DNA of 64,000 bases, taken from assembly GCA_019022495.1 (NCBI GenBank), contig JAFEKR010000009.1, positions 1,116,001-1,180,000 of the forward strand. The letters are read 5' to 3'. The stretch's first letter is position 1, and every line of letters begins with the position of its first letter. Below the pieces are notes generated by a model that worked only from the letters and a program-made list of their open reading frames with translations, searched no databases and was not told where the DNA came from. The position numbers and the translations under genes are program-made. Source of the DNA: Epichloe hybrida. Its lineage: Eukaryota > Ascomycota > Sordariomycetes > Hypocreales > Clavicipitaceae. Shown piece after piece: positions 48,279 to 60,336 of this stretch.

Positions 48279-51043
48279 CTAATTAGTAGTTACCTTTATA
48301 AATAACCACATAGTCTTTAAACACTATAGATTAGTAAGGTTAATTAGAAATGGTAGCTTACCTAATAATAACTTACCTTATAAAATAGGAGGGCTATATT
48401 TAATCATAAGTTATGCTAATAGAAAGGTATAATATAGCTCTCTTCTTATTTTAGTATTAATATCTATATTTATATAGATTTTAAAATAATAAAGAAGGGT
48501 TTAATACTAGTAGCTAACGCACCGGAATAGGATCGGAAGGGGCCTCCGAACACTCACTCCACATATTTTTCCTTTCTTTTCTTTTTAATAGGATAAGGCT
48601 AGCGTAAGCTAGTAACAAACACCCACGGTAGGAAACACACTAAGCGGCGCAGGCCTGTCACAGGGCTAGCGCTAGCCTGTACATAGATATAAGGGGGTTT
48701 TTTTTCCTAGTATAAGGTTTTCCCTTTTAACTTAGTAGTAGGAGTACTAGCAATAGCTATCTATAGAGCTAACTAGTGTAAATAATATATAATACTAGTA
48801 GCTAAGCTATCCCCTTATCTTTCTTTATTATATATTCTATTATATATTTAAAGTTAACTACCTTACCTTATAATTCTTTATATTAGAAAAACCTAAGTTA
48901 TATAATTTATATTTACACCCCTCCTATCCCCTTATATTAAAGATTTACTTCCCTTTAATTAATTAGAATATTAAATATAGCTAGACTATCTAGGACCTTG
49001 AGTTAATTTGGAGTTCCTAGTAAGAGTAATAGCTATAATAATACTATAGAAAGTATTAAAGCTAGAGATAGTAATAAACACCCTAATAAAGGGAAAACCC
49101 CTATCTATACTAATCTATACCCCTATATCTCTAGATAACTTAAATAGCATATTATAAAGAAACTACTTTAATAAAGAAAGAGCTTTAAATATAAAGAGAT
49201 AATAATACTTAAGGAAATTAGTCTTTATATTCTTATTAAGACTAAATAATATAGGGAGTAAAGGTTATTTAGAAGAATACTATTCTCTAAATTTAGTAAT
49301 AACTTTTATAGATAGTTAAGAGATAAGTTTATAAATAGGAGAGACTTTTCCTAGAATAAACTTTAAGACTATTTCCTTTATAATAAAGTATATATAATTA
49401 TTAGAAGAGGTATAAAGATAGTAAATAACCTTAAAGAAGTAGTAAACTAGGAAGAATTCTAATTTTAAACTCTTAAAGAAATTAAAGAGGCTAGGAAGAA
49501 GTATATATAGTTCTAGAAAAACCTATAGAATAAAGAATTCTTTTATAATCTATTAGATAATAGTAATATTAAATCCTAATAACTAACCCCTTTACCTTAC
49601 CTATTAGTATAATTACTATTAAAGGGATTAATAGGCTAATCTCCTATAAGAAAGTTAATTAATCTAGAATTAAGGGCACTAAAGGATACTATTTATAAGT
49701 ATCTATAAGTAACCCCCTTATATATACCTTTACCTAAGATAATTTAGTAAAACTCCCCTAATAAGACTACTAATAATACCCCTAAGTAAAAGTATTACTA
49801 ATAGAGTTAACCCTAACTACCTAGGGCTAATATTACCTTTATTAGTATAGCCTAGAGAACTATACTTTCTTCTCCTTAATATAAGGGAAAGGAAAATTAA
49901 AGAAAATAATAAACCCTAAGGCTACTTCTTATAAAGCTACTCTCTTACTTCCTAAAGACTATACTACCTTTTTTATAAATATAAAGAGAAGTATTTAGAG
50001 AACTCTTATAGACTTAGAGACCTTTACTAAAGTAAATTATAGACTTATTAAAGGTATACCCTAAAGAATAACTCTATAGTGCTAATAACAATAATATCCT
50101 TAAATTAAAGCTTTAAATATTCTAAAGAAAATATAAATTACTTAATATCTAACCTAAATAAGCTAGTTATACCTTTAAGATTATACTTAAAGGTAAAGCT
50201 TTATAATACTATATAAACCACCTCTCTAAACCTAGTTAACTATAAGACCTCCCTATACTTATTAGCTATATAAGGGAATAATTTAAGACTAAAGATATAT
50301 AGTAAAGATATCTCCTAGAATAGAATAATTTTACTTTATAAGGAATAATAAATAATAACCTAAGTAAATTAATAATTAATTATTTTAATAATCTTATAAA
50401 GAAGCTAGCTATCTTATAATAAGTAGTACCTAAGGTAAGCTAAAGTAAAAAGGCACTTTAAAATTAACTTATAATAGCCTATAATAATATTCTAAAATAT
50501 AAAGGAGTTATTATAGACTTACTAAAGGGACTATAAGAATTTTATAAATAGATTAGGATAATAATTTAACTTATTAAGGAAGAGAAGAAAAACTATTAAT
50601 AATTCCTAACTAAAGCTATAACCCTAGAGTAATTCTAGACTAACTAAAGATATAATAGGAAAGGAAAAGAGACTTAATACCTTTTAAAACCATAAGAAAA
50701 AGAAGGAAATTCTTATATAAAGAAATACTATATATATAGTAAAGAAAAATACTAGTTATTAAAGCACCTAGAAGAGAACTATAAGAAGGCATATTAACGC
50801 TTTAAGAACCATTACCTTATAAATCTAGCTAATAACTTATATAATTTATTTCTTATATAGTATAAAGGGGAATATAAACCTTAATCCCTTATTAATAATA
50901 AAATCGCCTAGTATATAAAGAGTATTAGATTTAATAATAGCCCTAATAGTATAGATAGGCTAGTACCTATAAGCTTCTTTAATCATAGAACGTAACTTAA
51001 TAGTAAAAGAATAGTTTAATTCCTAATAAGTTAAGTAGCTTAT
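48279..51043 (+). pseudogene. Copia D leader and Gag remnant
   Basis: Downstream of the 288-bp LTR, reading through TAA/TAG gives a long hydrophilic Gag-like product (about 48985-50990). Its decayed zinc-knuckle region near 50720-50790 (YYIYSKEKYQLLKHLEEN) matches in spacing the knuckle of Copia B, with Cys replaced by Tyr. A GC-richer, weakly mutated stretch at about 48518-48690 precedes it, containing the palindrome GGGCTAGCGCTAGCCTG. The element is cut at 51044 by a Gypsy LTR; its pol region is not in the window. Confidence 0.55.
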
Positions 51044-51245
51044 TGTGAGGCCCTACTCATAACACTAGCGCGCTAGCGCACCACTAGGCGGGCGCACCAC
51101 GCCCTAGGGCTAGGTTTATATAACACTAGCAAGTCACTAGCTATAAGTTAGCAACTCGCATATATAATATACTTAGACCTAGTAAGCTTTAGTTAATATA
51201 TAAATACCCCTATACCTCTTACCTAGCTATCCCTTTATTCTTATA
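51044..51245 (+). repeat. Gypsy 5' LTR (202 bp)
   Basis: Same length and end points as the other five copies. It holds the conserved palindromic core CTAGCGCGCTAG. Confidence 0.88.
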
Positions 51246-51899
51246 ATTCTAAAGCTTTTTCTACTAGCTACTTAAAAGTAATATAAGGGGGAGAATAACC
51301 TAATCTACTAGAACTATACTATATATTACTTAGGATTAGCTAGATAATAGTAATACTATAGCTAGGGATATACTATATTTTATAACCTTATCTAAAGCTA
51401 TACCCTTTACTATAGTAGTAAAAAAAGTAGTAGTTAGGGAGTAAATTACCTAGCTTAAGTAACTTAAGAAACTATAGAATTAAGAAAAGAAGCTTACTAA
51501 CTTAATATAATCTTATAAAGAACTAGTAAAAAGGGGCTAAAAGAATAGTTTATTCTTAAGCCTTAGTAGCTAAGAAGTTAAGGTCTAAAATATTATAAAA
51601 CTTTAATACTTTATAAACTTATAGAAGTATAAGATATAGCTTAATAACCTTAACTATACCTTTAAGAGGGTAAAGAAGAAGTATTACTAGGATAACTAAA
51701 AGATTCTCTTTACACTTAACTATATATATATAAACTATTAGGCTAGATAAGACTTATATATTAAAGAATAACTAGCTAATAATTAGGATTATCCTAAGGA
51801 TAACTAGGATAAGTTCTAAAACTAGACCCTTACGCTACTTAAAGACTTTATAAGTTATAATATATAAATAGCTATATAGCTAGAAAATATAAAGTAAAA

Positions 51900-54800
51900 G
51901 AAGGGCTAGAGTCTTATTAAGTTTAGTATTTACTTAGATTTACTAGAGAAACACCTAGAATAAGCTTTAGAAAAGACTTATACTCTTATATTCTTTATAA
52001 AATTACTTCCTAACTTATAAGATTATATTAACTTATATATAAATATTACTAGTTTAATATAAGAAGATATTATATAACTTACCTAGTAATTCTAGGAGGT
52101 AATATTAAAGAATAAGTAAAAGCTAAATAATTTAGAAGAGAAAGGGTTATATAAGGTAGCTTAATACTAAAGATATAACTCCTTATAAGGGTATTAGCTA
52201 AATTAGGACTAAAGAGATAAGGATAAGGATAAGGAAAAGACCCTAGTTACTTACCTAAATAATAATAGACTATAAGGAAGAAAATAATACTTTAATTATA
52301 GTAATATAAAGTACCTTATTTATAATTATAATAAGCTAAGGAAAGACTAGTAAGAGGGTTAGGAAAACTCCTAAAGGTAAAAGTAAAAGCCCTTACCTTT
52401 ACCTTAGACACTAGGGTACTAGTAGGATACTAATTCCACACACTAGTTACTATCTATAGGTATAAAGATATTAAAATAGTAGTAAATCTTAATAGTTATA
52501 CTAAGATTAATATTATAAGCGCCTAATTTATATAGACTTATAAGCTTAATTAGGCTAAGGCTATAATACCTATCTTAAAGGTAGTAAGGGCTCTAATAGT
52601 CCCCTAATATAGTATTTATAAGGTGCTTATTTAAATTAAAGATTTATAAGATAAAGAGAAAGAACTTAAGTTACTATATATAGCTATTAATAAGAACCTA
52701 AGAGTAAAGGAAAGCCCTATATTAATTAAAATACACATACTTATAAAAGAATATATATATCTTTACTTATACTTATAAGAATAGTAGTTTAAAAAGAGAA
52801 AGGTAGCCTTTTTACTACTAACTCCCTATAAGTTTATAAAAGTTATATATAATAAGATAATTATATATACTATTATAGGTATAATAGAAAATAAGTTTAT
52901 CCCTCTTAAAGATAAAGAGAAGGTAAAAGTATATAAAACTATTAAAAATATCCTAGAGAAACTATATAAATTTAAAGATATATTTATATTAGATAAGGTA
53001 AGGAGCCTCCTATTAAAGAAGTTAACTAACTATATAATTAATCTTATACTAGGAGCTATACCCCTATATAGACTAATTTATTCTCTCTCCTAAAGTAAAC
53101 TTAAGAAACTCTAGGAATATATTAATAATAACCTAAAGAAAGGCTAGATAAGACCCTTAAAGAGCCTAGTAAGCATACCTATTCTATTTATACTAAAGAA
53201 GAATAGAATACTATAGCTATATATTAACTATTAAGGGCTTAATAAGGTAATATAGAACAATTACTATACTCTCCCCCTAATTTTAGAGATCCTTAATTAA
53301 TACTAAGGGGCCTATTTCTTTTCTAAGATTAATATTAAGGATATATACTACTAAATTTATATTAAAGAAAGTAATAAATAGAAGATAGCTTTTTATATAT
53401 ATTATAAGCACTATAAGTACCTTATGATGCCTTTTAGGTTAATAAATACCCTAGCTACTTTCTAGAGTTATATTTATAAAGCGCTATATAAGCTAGTTAA
53501 TACTATTTATATAATATATTTAGATAATATCTTAATCTTCTCTAATATAAAGAAGGAGTATACTAAATATATTAAGTAAGTCCTTAAATATATAAGGTTA
53601 GTAAAGTTATATATAAAACCCTCTAAGTGCTTTTTCTATAAGGAATTAGTAAAATTCCTAGGGTTTATTCTCTTTATTAATAGAATATTAATAAATACTT
53701 ACTAGGTTAATATAATTAAAGAATAGAAAGAGCTAATAAGTTTTAAGGATATATAGTTATTTCTTAGGTTTTATAACTTTTACTAATGGTTTATTTATAA
53801 ATACTCTAGGATTATAGTATCTTTTTATATATTAATAAAGGGTAGTTAAAATAGTATCTAGACTAGGAGGTTTATATTTAGAGAAAAGAAGTAGTTAGTA
53901 TTTAACTTACTAAAAGATACCTTTTAGTAAGCACCTTTACTCTAATACTATAACCTAAGTTAGGTAATATATATTAAGATAAATACCTTAATTTCTATAA
54001 TAGTAGGAATCCTATCTTAGTAAGATAATAAGGGCTATTAGTATTTAGTAGCTTTTTAGTTAAGGAAGTTTATAAATACTAAATATAACTATAGTATAGC
54101 TAATTAAGAGCTACTTACTATAGTAAAGTTATTTAAATACTAGTAATATTATATTAAAGGTATAAAAATACCTATAAAGGTCTTATTAAACTATTATAAC
54201 TTATAGACCTTTATAAGGTAGTAAAAGCTAAATAAAAGATAGGTATAATAGTATATATTCCTCTGCTCTTTTTATTTTAAAATTAAGTATAGACTAAAGA
54301 AAAGTAACCTTATAGATACACTATTAAGAAAGTCTAATTATAAGGGTAAACCTATATTAAATAAGGCACTTCTACTAGAGCTTTAAAGGAAAATAGTAAA
54401 TATTTATATAGTAAAAAAAGAAGTACTAATATATTAAAGAAGTTATAGTATAATACTAGTCTTAGAACTTACTAAGATAAGAGTAACCTAGGTAAAAGGC
54501 TAGTTAGCTACTATAAATCTAGTAATAAGTTAGCTAAATAAGGGTAATTTTAAGGAGAAAGTAATATATATTTAAGATATTAGTATAGTATAAGTAATTT
54601 AGGGGGCTATTATATTATTAAATCCTTACTAACTTATAGTAAATAAGCTATTAGTATAATTACTATAGAAAGCATAGGACTAAGATTTAGATTTATAAAA
54701 GTATAGAGGTAAGGTTAACTCCTAAGTAAAAGAAAGGGGAAAAGCTAGTCTATAGTTATATAGTATAAGAGGCCTCCTAATATATAAAGACTAGGTAGTT

Positions 54801-56120
54801 ATTTTATAGAAGCCTATCTTATAATAAAAGCTTCTATAGCTATACTATAATAATTTATTAGTAAGTTACTTTAAGACTAAATACACTTTAAAGCTACTAA
54901 AATATTACTATTAGTAGCTAGTAATAAGTAAAGCTATTTTAGACTATATATCTAGCTATAGAGTATACTAGTATATAGTAGTAAGATAGTATTACCCTTA
55001 TAGAAGCCTTAAATTATTACTAATACTAAGGTAACTATAGGTAAAGATCTTAATAGACTTTATTATAGGTTTACTACTAGTATAGCTAGGTAAGTAAGAA
55101 ACTAATATAATCCTAGTAATTATAAACTAATTTACTAAGTACTTTATTTTCCTTCCTATAATACCTATAATTAATATAGCTAAATTAGTAAAGTTATTTT
55201 ATAAGGAAATTAAGCTATAATTTAGAGCGCTAGAAAGTATTATATCTAATAGAGGGTTAGTATTTATAAGCTAATTCTAGTTAAAGGTATATTACTAGTT
55301 ATATATAAAGTAAAAGCTTTTAATAGTATTTTACCCCTAAACTAATAAGTAAATAAAGAGAATAAATTAAGAACTTAAGTATTACTTATAATATTTTATT
55401 AAAGAGAACTAATAACTATAGCTAAAGCTACTTCTAATAGCCTAATTTATATATAATAATACTATTAATAGAATAATAAGCTACTCCCTTAACTATACTC
55501 TTATAGGCTATTTACTTAAGTTTTACCTTACTTTTAAGGGTAAGAGTATAGAGGGGGAGGTCCTAGAGGCTTATATATATATTAAAAAGCTATATAAGGT
55601 TAGGGAGAAACTAGTATATAACTAGGTAAGGGCTATTAAAGCATAGGTAAAATACTATAACTAGAGATATTAGCTAATAACCTTAAAAAGAGAAAACTTA
55701 GTATTACTATTAGTAAAGAATATTAGGCTTAAGAATATAAAATAAAAGCTAAACTTAAAATTTATTAGGCTATTTTAAATACTTAATACTATAGGTAAAT
55801 AAGCATACTAACTAGCGCTACCTAATAAGTATAGCTAACTATAAAATATATTTTATATTAGCTTATTAAAGCTATAGAATTACTAGAAAAATACCCTAGA
55901 TAAGGATATACTAATACTAGACCTTAAAGATAATAATAATAAGTTTAAAGTTAAAGAATTTAGGGATTATAGGAAGATATATAAAGGTAATAAATACCTA
56001 GTAAAATAAAAAGGCTAGCTAAGTAAATATAATTAATAAGTAGTATTAGAAAATATAGAAAGTACTTAATATATAATTTAAGCTTTCTATTAAAGTAAAA
56101 TAAGTAAAAAGTATAGTAAG
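51900..56120 (+). pseudogene. Gypsy gag-pol remnant (chromovirus type)
   Basis: Reading through TAA/TAG reveals a Gag end with a zinc-knuckle-like YFNYSNIKYLIYNYNKL (CxxC...H...C with Cys now Tyr) near 52300, and a protease-like region near 52400-52520. Reverse transcriptase is near 53030-53730, with the active-site equivalent YLDNILIF near 53515-53540. RNase H follows, then an integrase with its zinc-binding and core domains near 54880-55450. A chromodomain-like tail (YRKIYKGNKYLVKQKGQL) lies near 55970-56020. The chromodomain places it in the chromoviruses, which tend to insert in heterochromatin. It is non-functional. Confidence 0.82.
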
Positions 56121-57441
56121 ATATAAGTAAGTTATAAGTAATAAGGGATAAGGTAATTATAAAAAAAGCCTAGCCTTATTAGCTACTATTACACTTTAAT
56201 TAAAACCCTTATTAGACTATTTACTAAAAAAAAAAAAAAAGATACCTATAAGAAGGGGAGTCTTATAGGAAACCCTTCTATAGTTACTCTCTTATATATT
56301 AAAATAATACTATTATAAAGAAAGTACTTAGCGCCCTTACTTTTATTCTCCTAAACTACTACCTCTATTACCTAGAAAAACTAATACTTTACTACCCCCT
56401 AGGGTATAAATCCTAGATTATAATATTATAACTATAAAGTTATTTTTCTTTTCTAGGAATTATAATATATAGTATAGTTTAGCTATAAAAGTTAGTAAAT
56501 AAGTAATAAAGGAGAAGTAATAACTTATAATCCCTAGGGTAAGGGTAAGATATATAGTAACTAAAAGTTACTAATATAAAATAATATACTAATTATATAT
56601 AGCTAAAGTAGCTTACTTAGGGAGTAAGTAAAGGTCTAGAGAATATATAATAAAATATACCTAATAGACCTTAGTAGCCCTAGTTAAACTAAAGAAAATA
56701 TAATAAGCTATATTAGTATAATTAAACCCTAAAATAAGGTTTAGATAATAAGTACTAAAATAGTAGTAAGTTACCTTAGAAAATATATAATTATTAGGGT
56801 TATTAGGGTTTTAATTACTTAGGGTATTTATTAAAGTTTTTACTTAATTAAGGGTAGTAAGAAAATTTAAAAAATCCCCTTATATAGTTAGTATTACCTA
56901 AAGAGATATAGGTAATTAGGGACTAAAAGAGTAAAGAATATAATATACTTACTATCTTATAAGTATTACTATATTTAATACACTAAATATAATACTTTAA
57001 ATATTTCCCTTTAATAATAGTAGTTAGTATGCTAGGGAATTAATAGTTAATCTAAGGGATATTAGGCTTAGCTAAAGGATTTTTCTTAAAGTCTATGTAA
57101 CCTATATGTAAATAATATATATAGGAATATTCTCTTAAATAAATATTAGGGATAGCTATAATAATAATACTCTTAATGCTTTTTCTATCTAATTCTATTC
57201 TAATAATAAAGTAAGTAATAAAGGTAAAGTTATAGTAACTAATAATATAATAGTATCTAGGGAAAAGTTTACTATAAATAAGAAAAGGAAAAGTTAGTAA
57301 TATAATAAGGAGTTATAAGTGAATTTATACTTAAATACTAATATTATTTATTATTATTTTAGTATAGCTATTACTTAGTAAATAGCTATATAGTACTTAC
57401 TAAAAGCTATTTAGAAGCCTAGCTAAAAGTAAGGGGGTAAT

Positions 57442-57643
57442 TATAAGGCCTTACTTATAATACTAGCGCGCTAGTGTACTACTAGGCAAGCGCACTACAC
57501 CCTAGGGCTAGGTTTATATAACACTAGCGAGTTACTAGCTATAAGTTAGTAACTTACACGTATAACACACTTAGACCTAGTAAGCTTTAGTCAATATACA
57601 AACGCCCCTATACCTCTTGCCTAGCTATCCCTCTGTTCTCACA
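57442..57643 (+). repeat. Gypsy 3' LTR (202 bp)
   Basis: Aligns with 51044-51245 throughout and ends GTTCTCACA directly against resumed Copia C coding sequence. Confidence 0.88.
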
Positions 57644-59600
57644 TGTATATCCCCTCTAAAAGGCTAGTTATAAAGACTAGCTTTATTAAGATTATAGAAC
57701 CTATAGGCCCTGTTTCTAAAGGCTTACCTAGGATTTCTATAGGGGATAACCCTTTAGAGGGGGAAAATAATCTAAACTAACAAAATCTAGATTAAGATTT
57801 AAAGGATTATCCTATAGATAACATAGGTATCCCTATAGGTTAAGAAAAACCACCTATAGGCCCTAAAGAACCCCCTAAAGACCGAATTCTAGCGAATCCT
57901 ATATAGGCGTAGCCCGTAACTTGACTAGGAAATCAGATTTCGACTTCGGACCTCGATTTTGATAAAATTATTAACTTCGACCCTAATATTGACCCTATAG
58001 ATGTTAATATTAGTTCCCCTTCTTCTCTAGATTTTATAAAAGAAATCTACTTTAAGGTATAGGAGAAGCTAAAGGAAAAGAATCCTATTAGCCCTAAGCC
58101 TAAGACCTAGAAGCAAGCTATATCTAGCCCTAAAAGGGATAAATAGATAGAAGCTACGTATAAGGAATATAAATAACTTCTAAAGGCTAGTACTTTTAAT
58201 TTATAGGGAAAGACTAAATTCCTAAGGGCCGAAAAGTACTAAAGAATAGGCTTGTTTATAAGCTTAAAAAGGATAAAGAAAATAATCCTTTAAAATATAA
58301 GGCCTGACTTATTACTAAGGGATTTATATAAATCGAAGGCCTAGATTACCTAGAAACCTTCGCTACTACAAGCATTCCCCCTAGCTAGAGGATTTTACTA
58401 GCCCTAGCAGCTTAGAATAACTAGGAAATTAAATAAATCGATTTTATAGGAGCTTTTCTTAATAGCAAGCTATAATAACAGATTTATATAGTTATTCTAG
58501 ATGGATTTATTGAATTCCTTAAAGCAAATCCAAATCTAGCTAAATTAGCTAAAAGTTTTGGCTGGAAACCCTCTAAAGATTAAGTAATTTTATTACAGAA
58601 GTCTTCATATAGCCTGAAACAAAGCTTAAGGGAGTGGCAGTAAGCACTAATATTAGTGCTTAAATCCCTAGGATTTAACCCTTTAATATCTAACCTAGCT
58701 ATCTTTTTTAATTCTTTAACTAAAACCTTTGTTATTACATATGTTAATAACTATCTTCTAATTAGACTAGATTTACCTTACATCTAAAGACTTAAAAAGA
58801 AACTTTATAAAGTCTATCTAATAGAAGATAGGGGGCCTGCTAAATTCTTCTTAGGGGTTTAAATTATATGAGATAGGCCTAATAGAATACTGAAAATTCA
58901 TTAAGCTTAGTATTTCTTAGAAGCCTTAAAATGATTTAATATGCTAGATAGTAAGCCTATTAGCATACCTCTCCAGCTAGGCATTTTAGCTACGCAAATA
59001 ACTAAGCCTTTAATAGCTAGCGAAATCAAGCTTTATTAGTGCATTATAGGGACTATTATGTACCTAATGCTACTAACAAGGCCTGATATAGCTTTTACGC
59101 TATAATGGTTATTTACTATACTAGCTAGTCCTTATATAGAGCACCTAAAAGCAGCTAAAAATCTGCTAAGGTATCTATCAGGGACTAGATTCCTTGCTAT
59201 TATCTATAGGGGAGACCCTAAAGGTATAGCTAGTAAAAGCCTAATAGGTTACTATAATAGTGATTTTGTAGGGGATAAAAAGACCTCAAAATCAACCTAT
59301 GCTTATCTATTTAAGCTAGCTAGTAGTCCTATTAGCTAGAAATCAAAGAAAGCTAGTATAATAGCTCTATTAACTTTAGAAGCTAAAGCTAATGCTATCT
59401 GCAAGACCTTCTAGGAGCTTTAGTGGCCTTAGGGCTTATTTAAGGAGCTAAAAACCCCTATTTCTCCCCCTATTCAGATATATTACGAAAATTAAGGCGC
59501 TATAACTACAGCTTATGACCTTGCTTTATGTAGTTATATAAAGCATATATGTTATAGACTAGCCCCTAGGCGGCTGCAATAGGGCGTCAATATGGTATTA
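57644..59600 (+). pseudogene. Copia C, 3' half (post-integrase linker, RT, RNase H)
   Basis: Resumes with YIPSKRLVIKTSFIKI, the segment after the integrase core. An acidic linker follows, then reverse transcriptase (about 58260-58900, with LLALAAQNNQEIKQIDFIGA and LQKSSYSLKQSLREW) and RNase H (about 59030-59570, with LLTRPDIAFTL and YLSGTRFLAIIY). The active-site YVDD equivalent reads YVNN near 58740. Stops are TAA/TAG at expected Gln positions. It is the continuation of 38880-41483. Confidence 0.78.
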
Positions 59601-60336
59601 AGAGACTTAGGGAAGAGAAGGGAAAGGATAAGAGGCTATCCCTAGTTATGCCCCTTATACCCCCTTAGCTCCTTATATAAGCCCCCCCTTTTCTTACCTT
59701 ACTTATTCTTACTTACCCTTACCCTTCCTACTATATAGAAAATGCTTAGGTAAAGCCTAAGCCCTTATATATGCCCTTACTTAGTCTTATTAAGCCTACC
59801 CCTTTATTATAGTATACCTTATTATGCTATTAGTAAATAAGGTAAATTACTTTTACCTTTACTACTACCTTTCTATGAATTATCTAGTAGGTATTTAAAT
59901 ATATTTAATCCTATTCCTTACTTATTACTATTAGGTGCGTAATACCTATGTCCCGCTAGCTTATTATACTATTGTTATATGTATAATGTATTTACCCTAC
60001 TAACCTATTATTATTATAATATCAGCCCCTACCCCTACTAGTTTGTGATTTATTTAATAAGGGTATATAATATATTTACCCTACTAACCTATTATTTATT
60101 ATAGTCTTTAACCCTACTCTTACTAGTTTATTAATTACCTAATATAAGTACTAAACTATATATAAAATAGGCCCTTACTACTAGCATACTAAAATACCAC
60201 CTACCTAAGTCTAAGGAATCCTATTCTTTATATTAGAGGTAATATCTTACTTATATTTAGCACACTAAGCTCTTATTTACTAACTTGTATCTCTATTATA
60301 TATTAAAGAATATTAAGGTAGAGATTACTATAGGTA
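59601..60336. other. AT-rich, probable Copia C 3' untranslated region, otherwise unassigned
   Basis: A purine-rich stretch (about 59605-59630) could be the polypurine tract of Copia C, so an LTR might follow, but no partner copy exists in the window to confirm it. Nothing else is recognised. Confidence 0.35.

Larger units (their letters stand above)
51044..57643 (+). mobile_element. Chromodomain Gypsy element, complete with both LTRs, RIP-inactivated
   Basis: A 6600-bp element bounded by two 202-bp LTRs (51044-51245 and 57442-57643), which begin TGTGAGGCC or the decayed TATAAGGCC. A purine-rich stretch just before the 3' LTR (about 57425-57438) is the likely polypurine tract. Flanks do not show a matching 5-bp duplication, so one end may have been rearranged after insertion. 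Confidence 0.85.
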
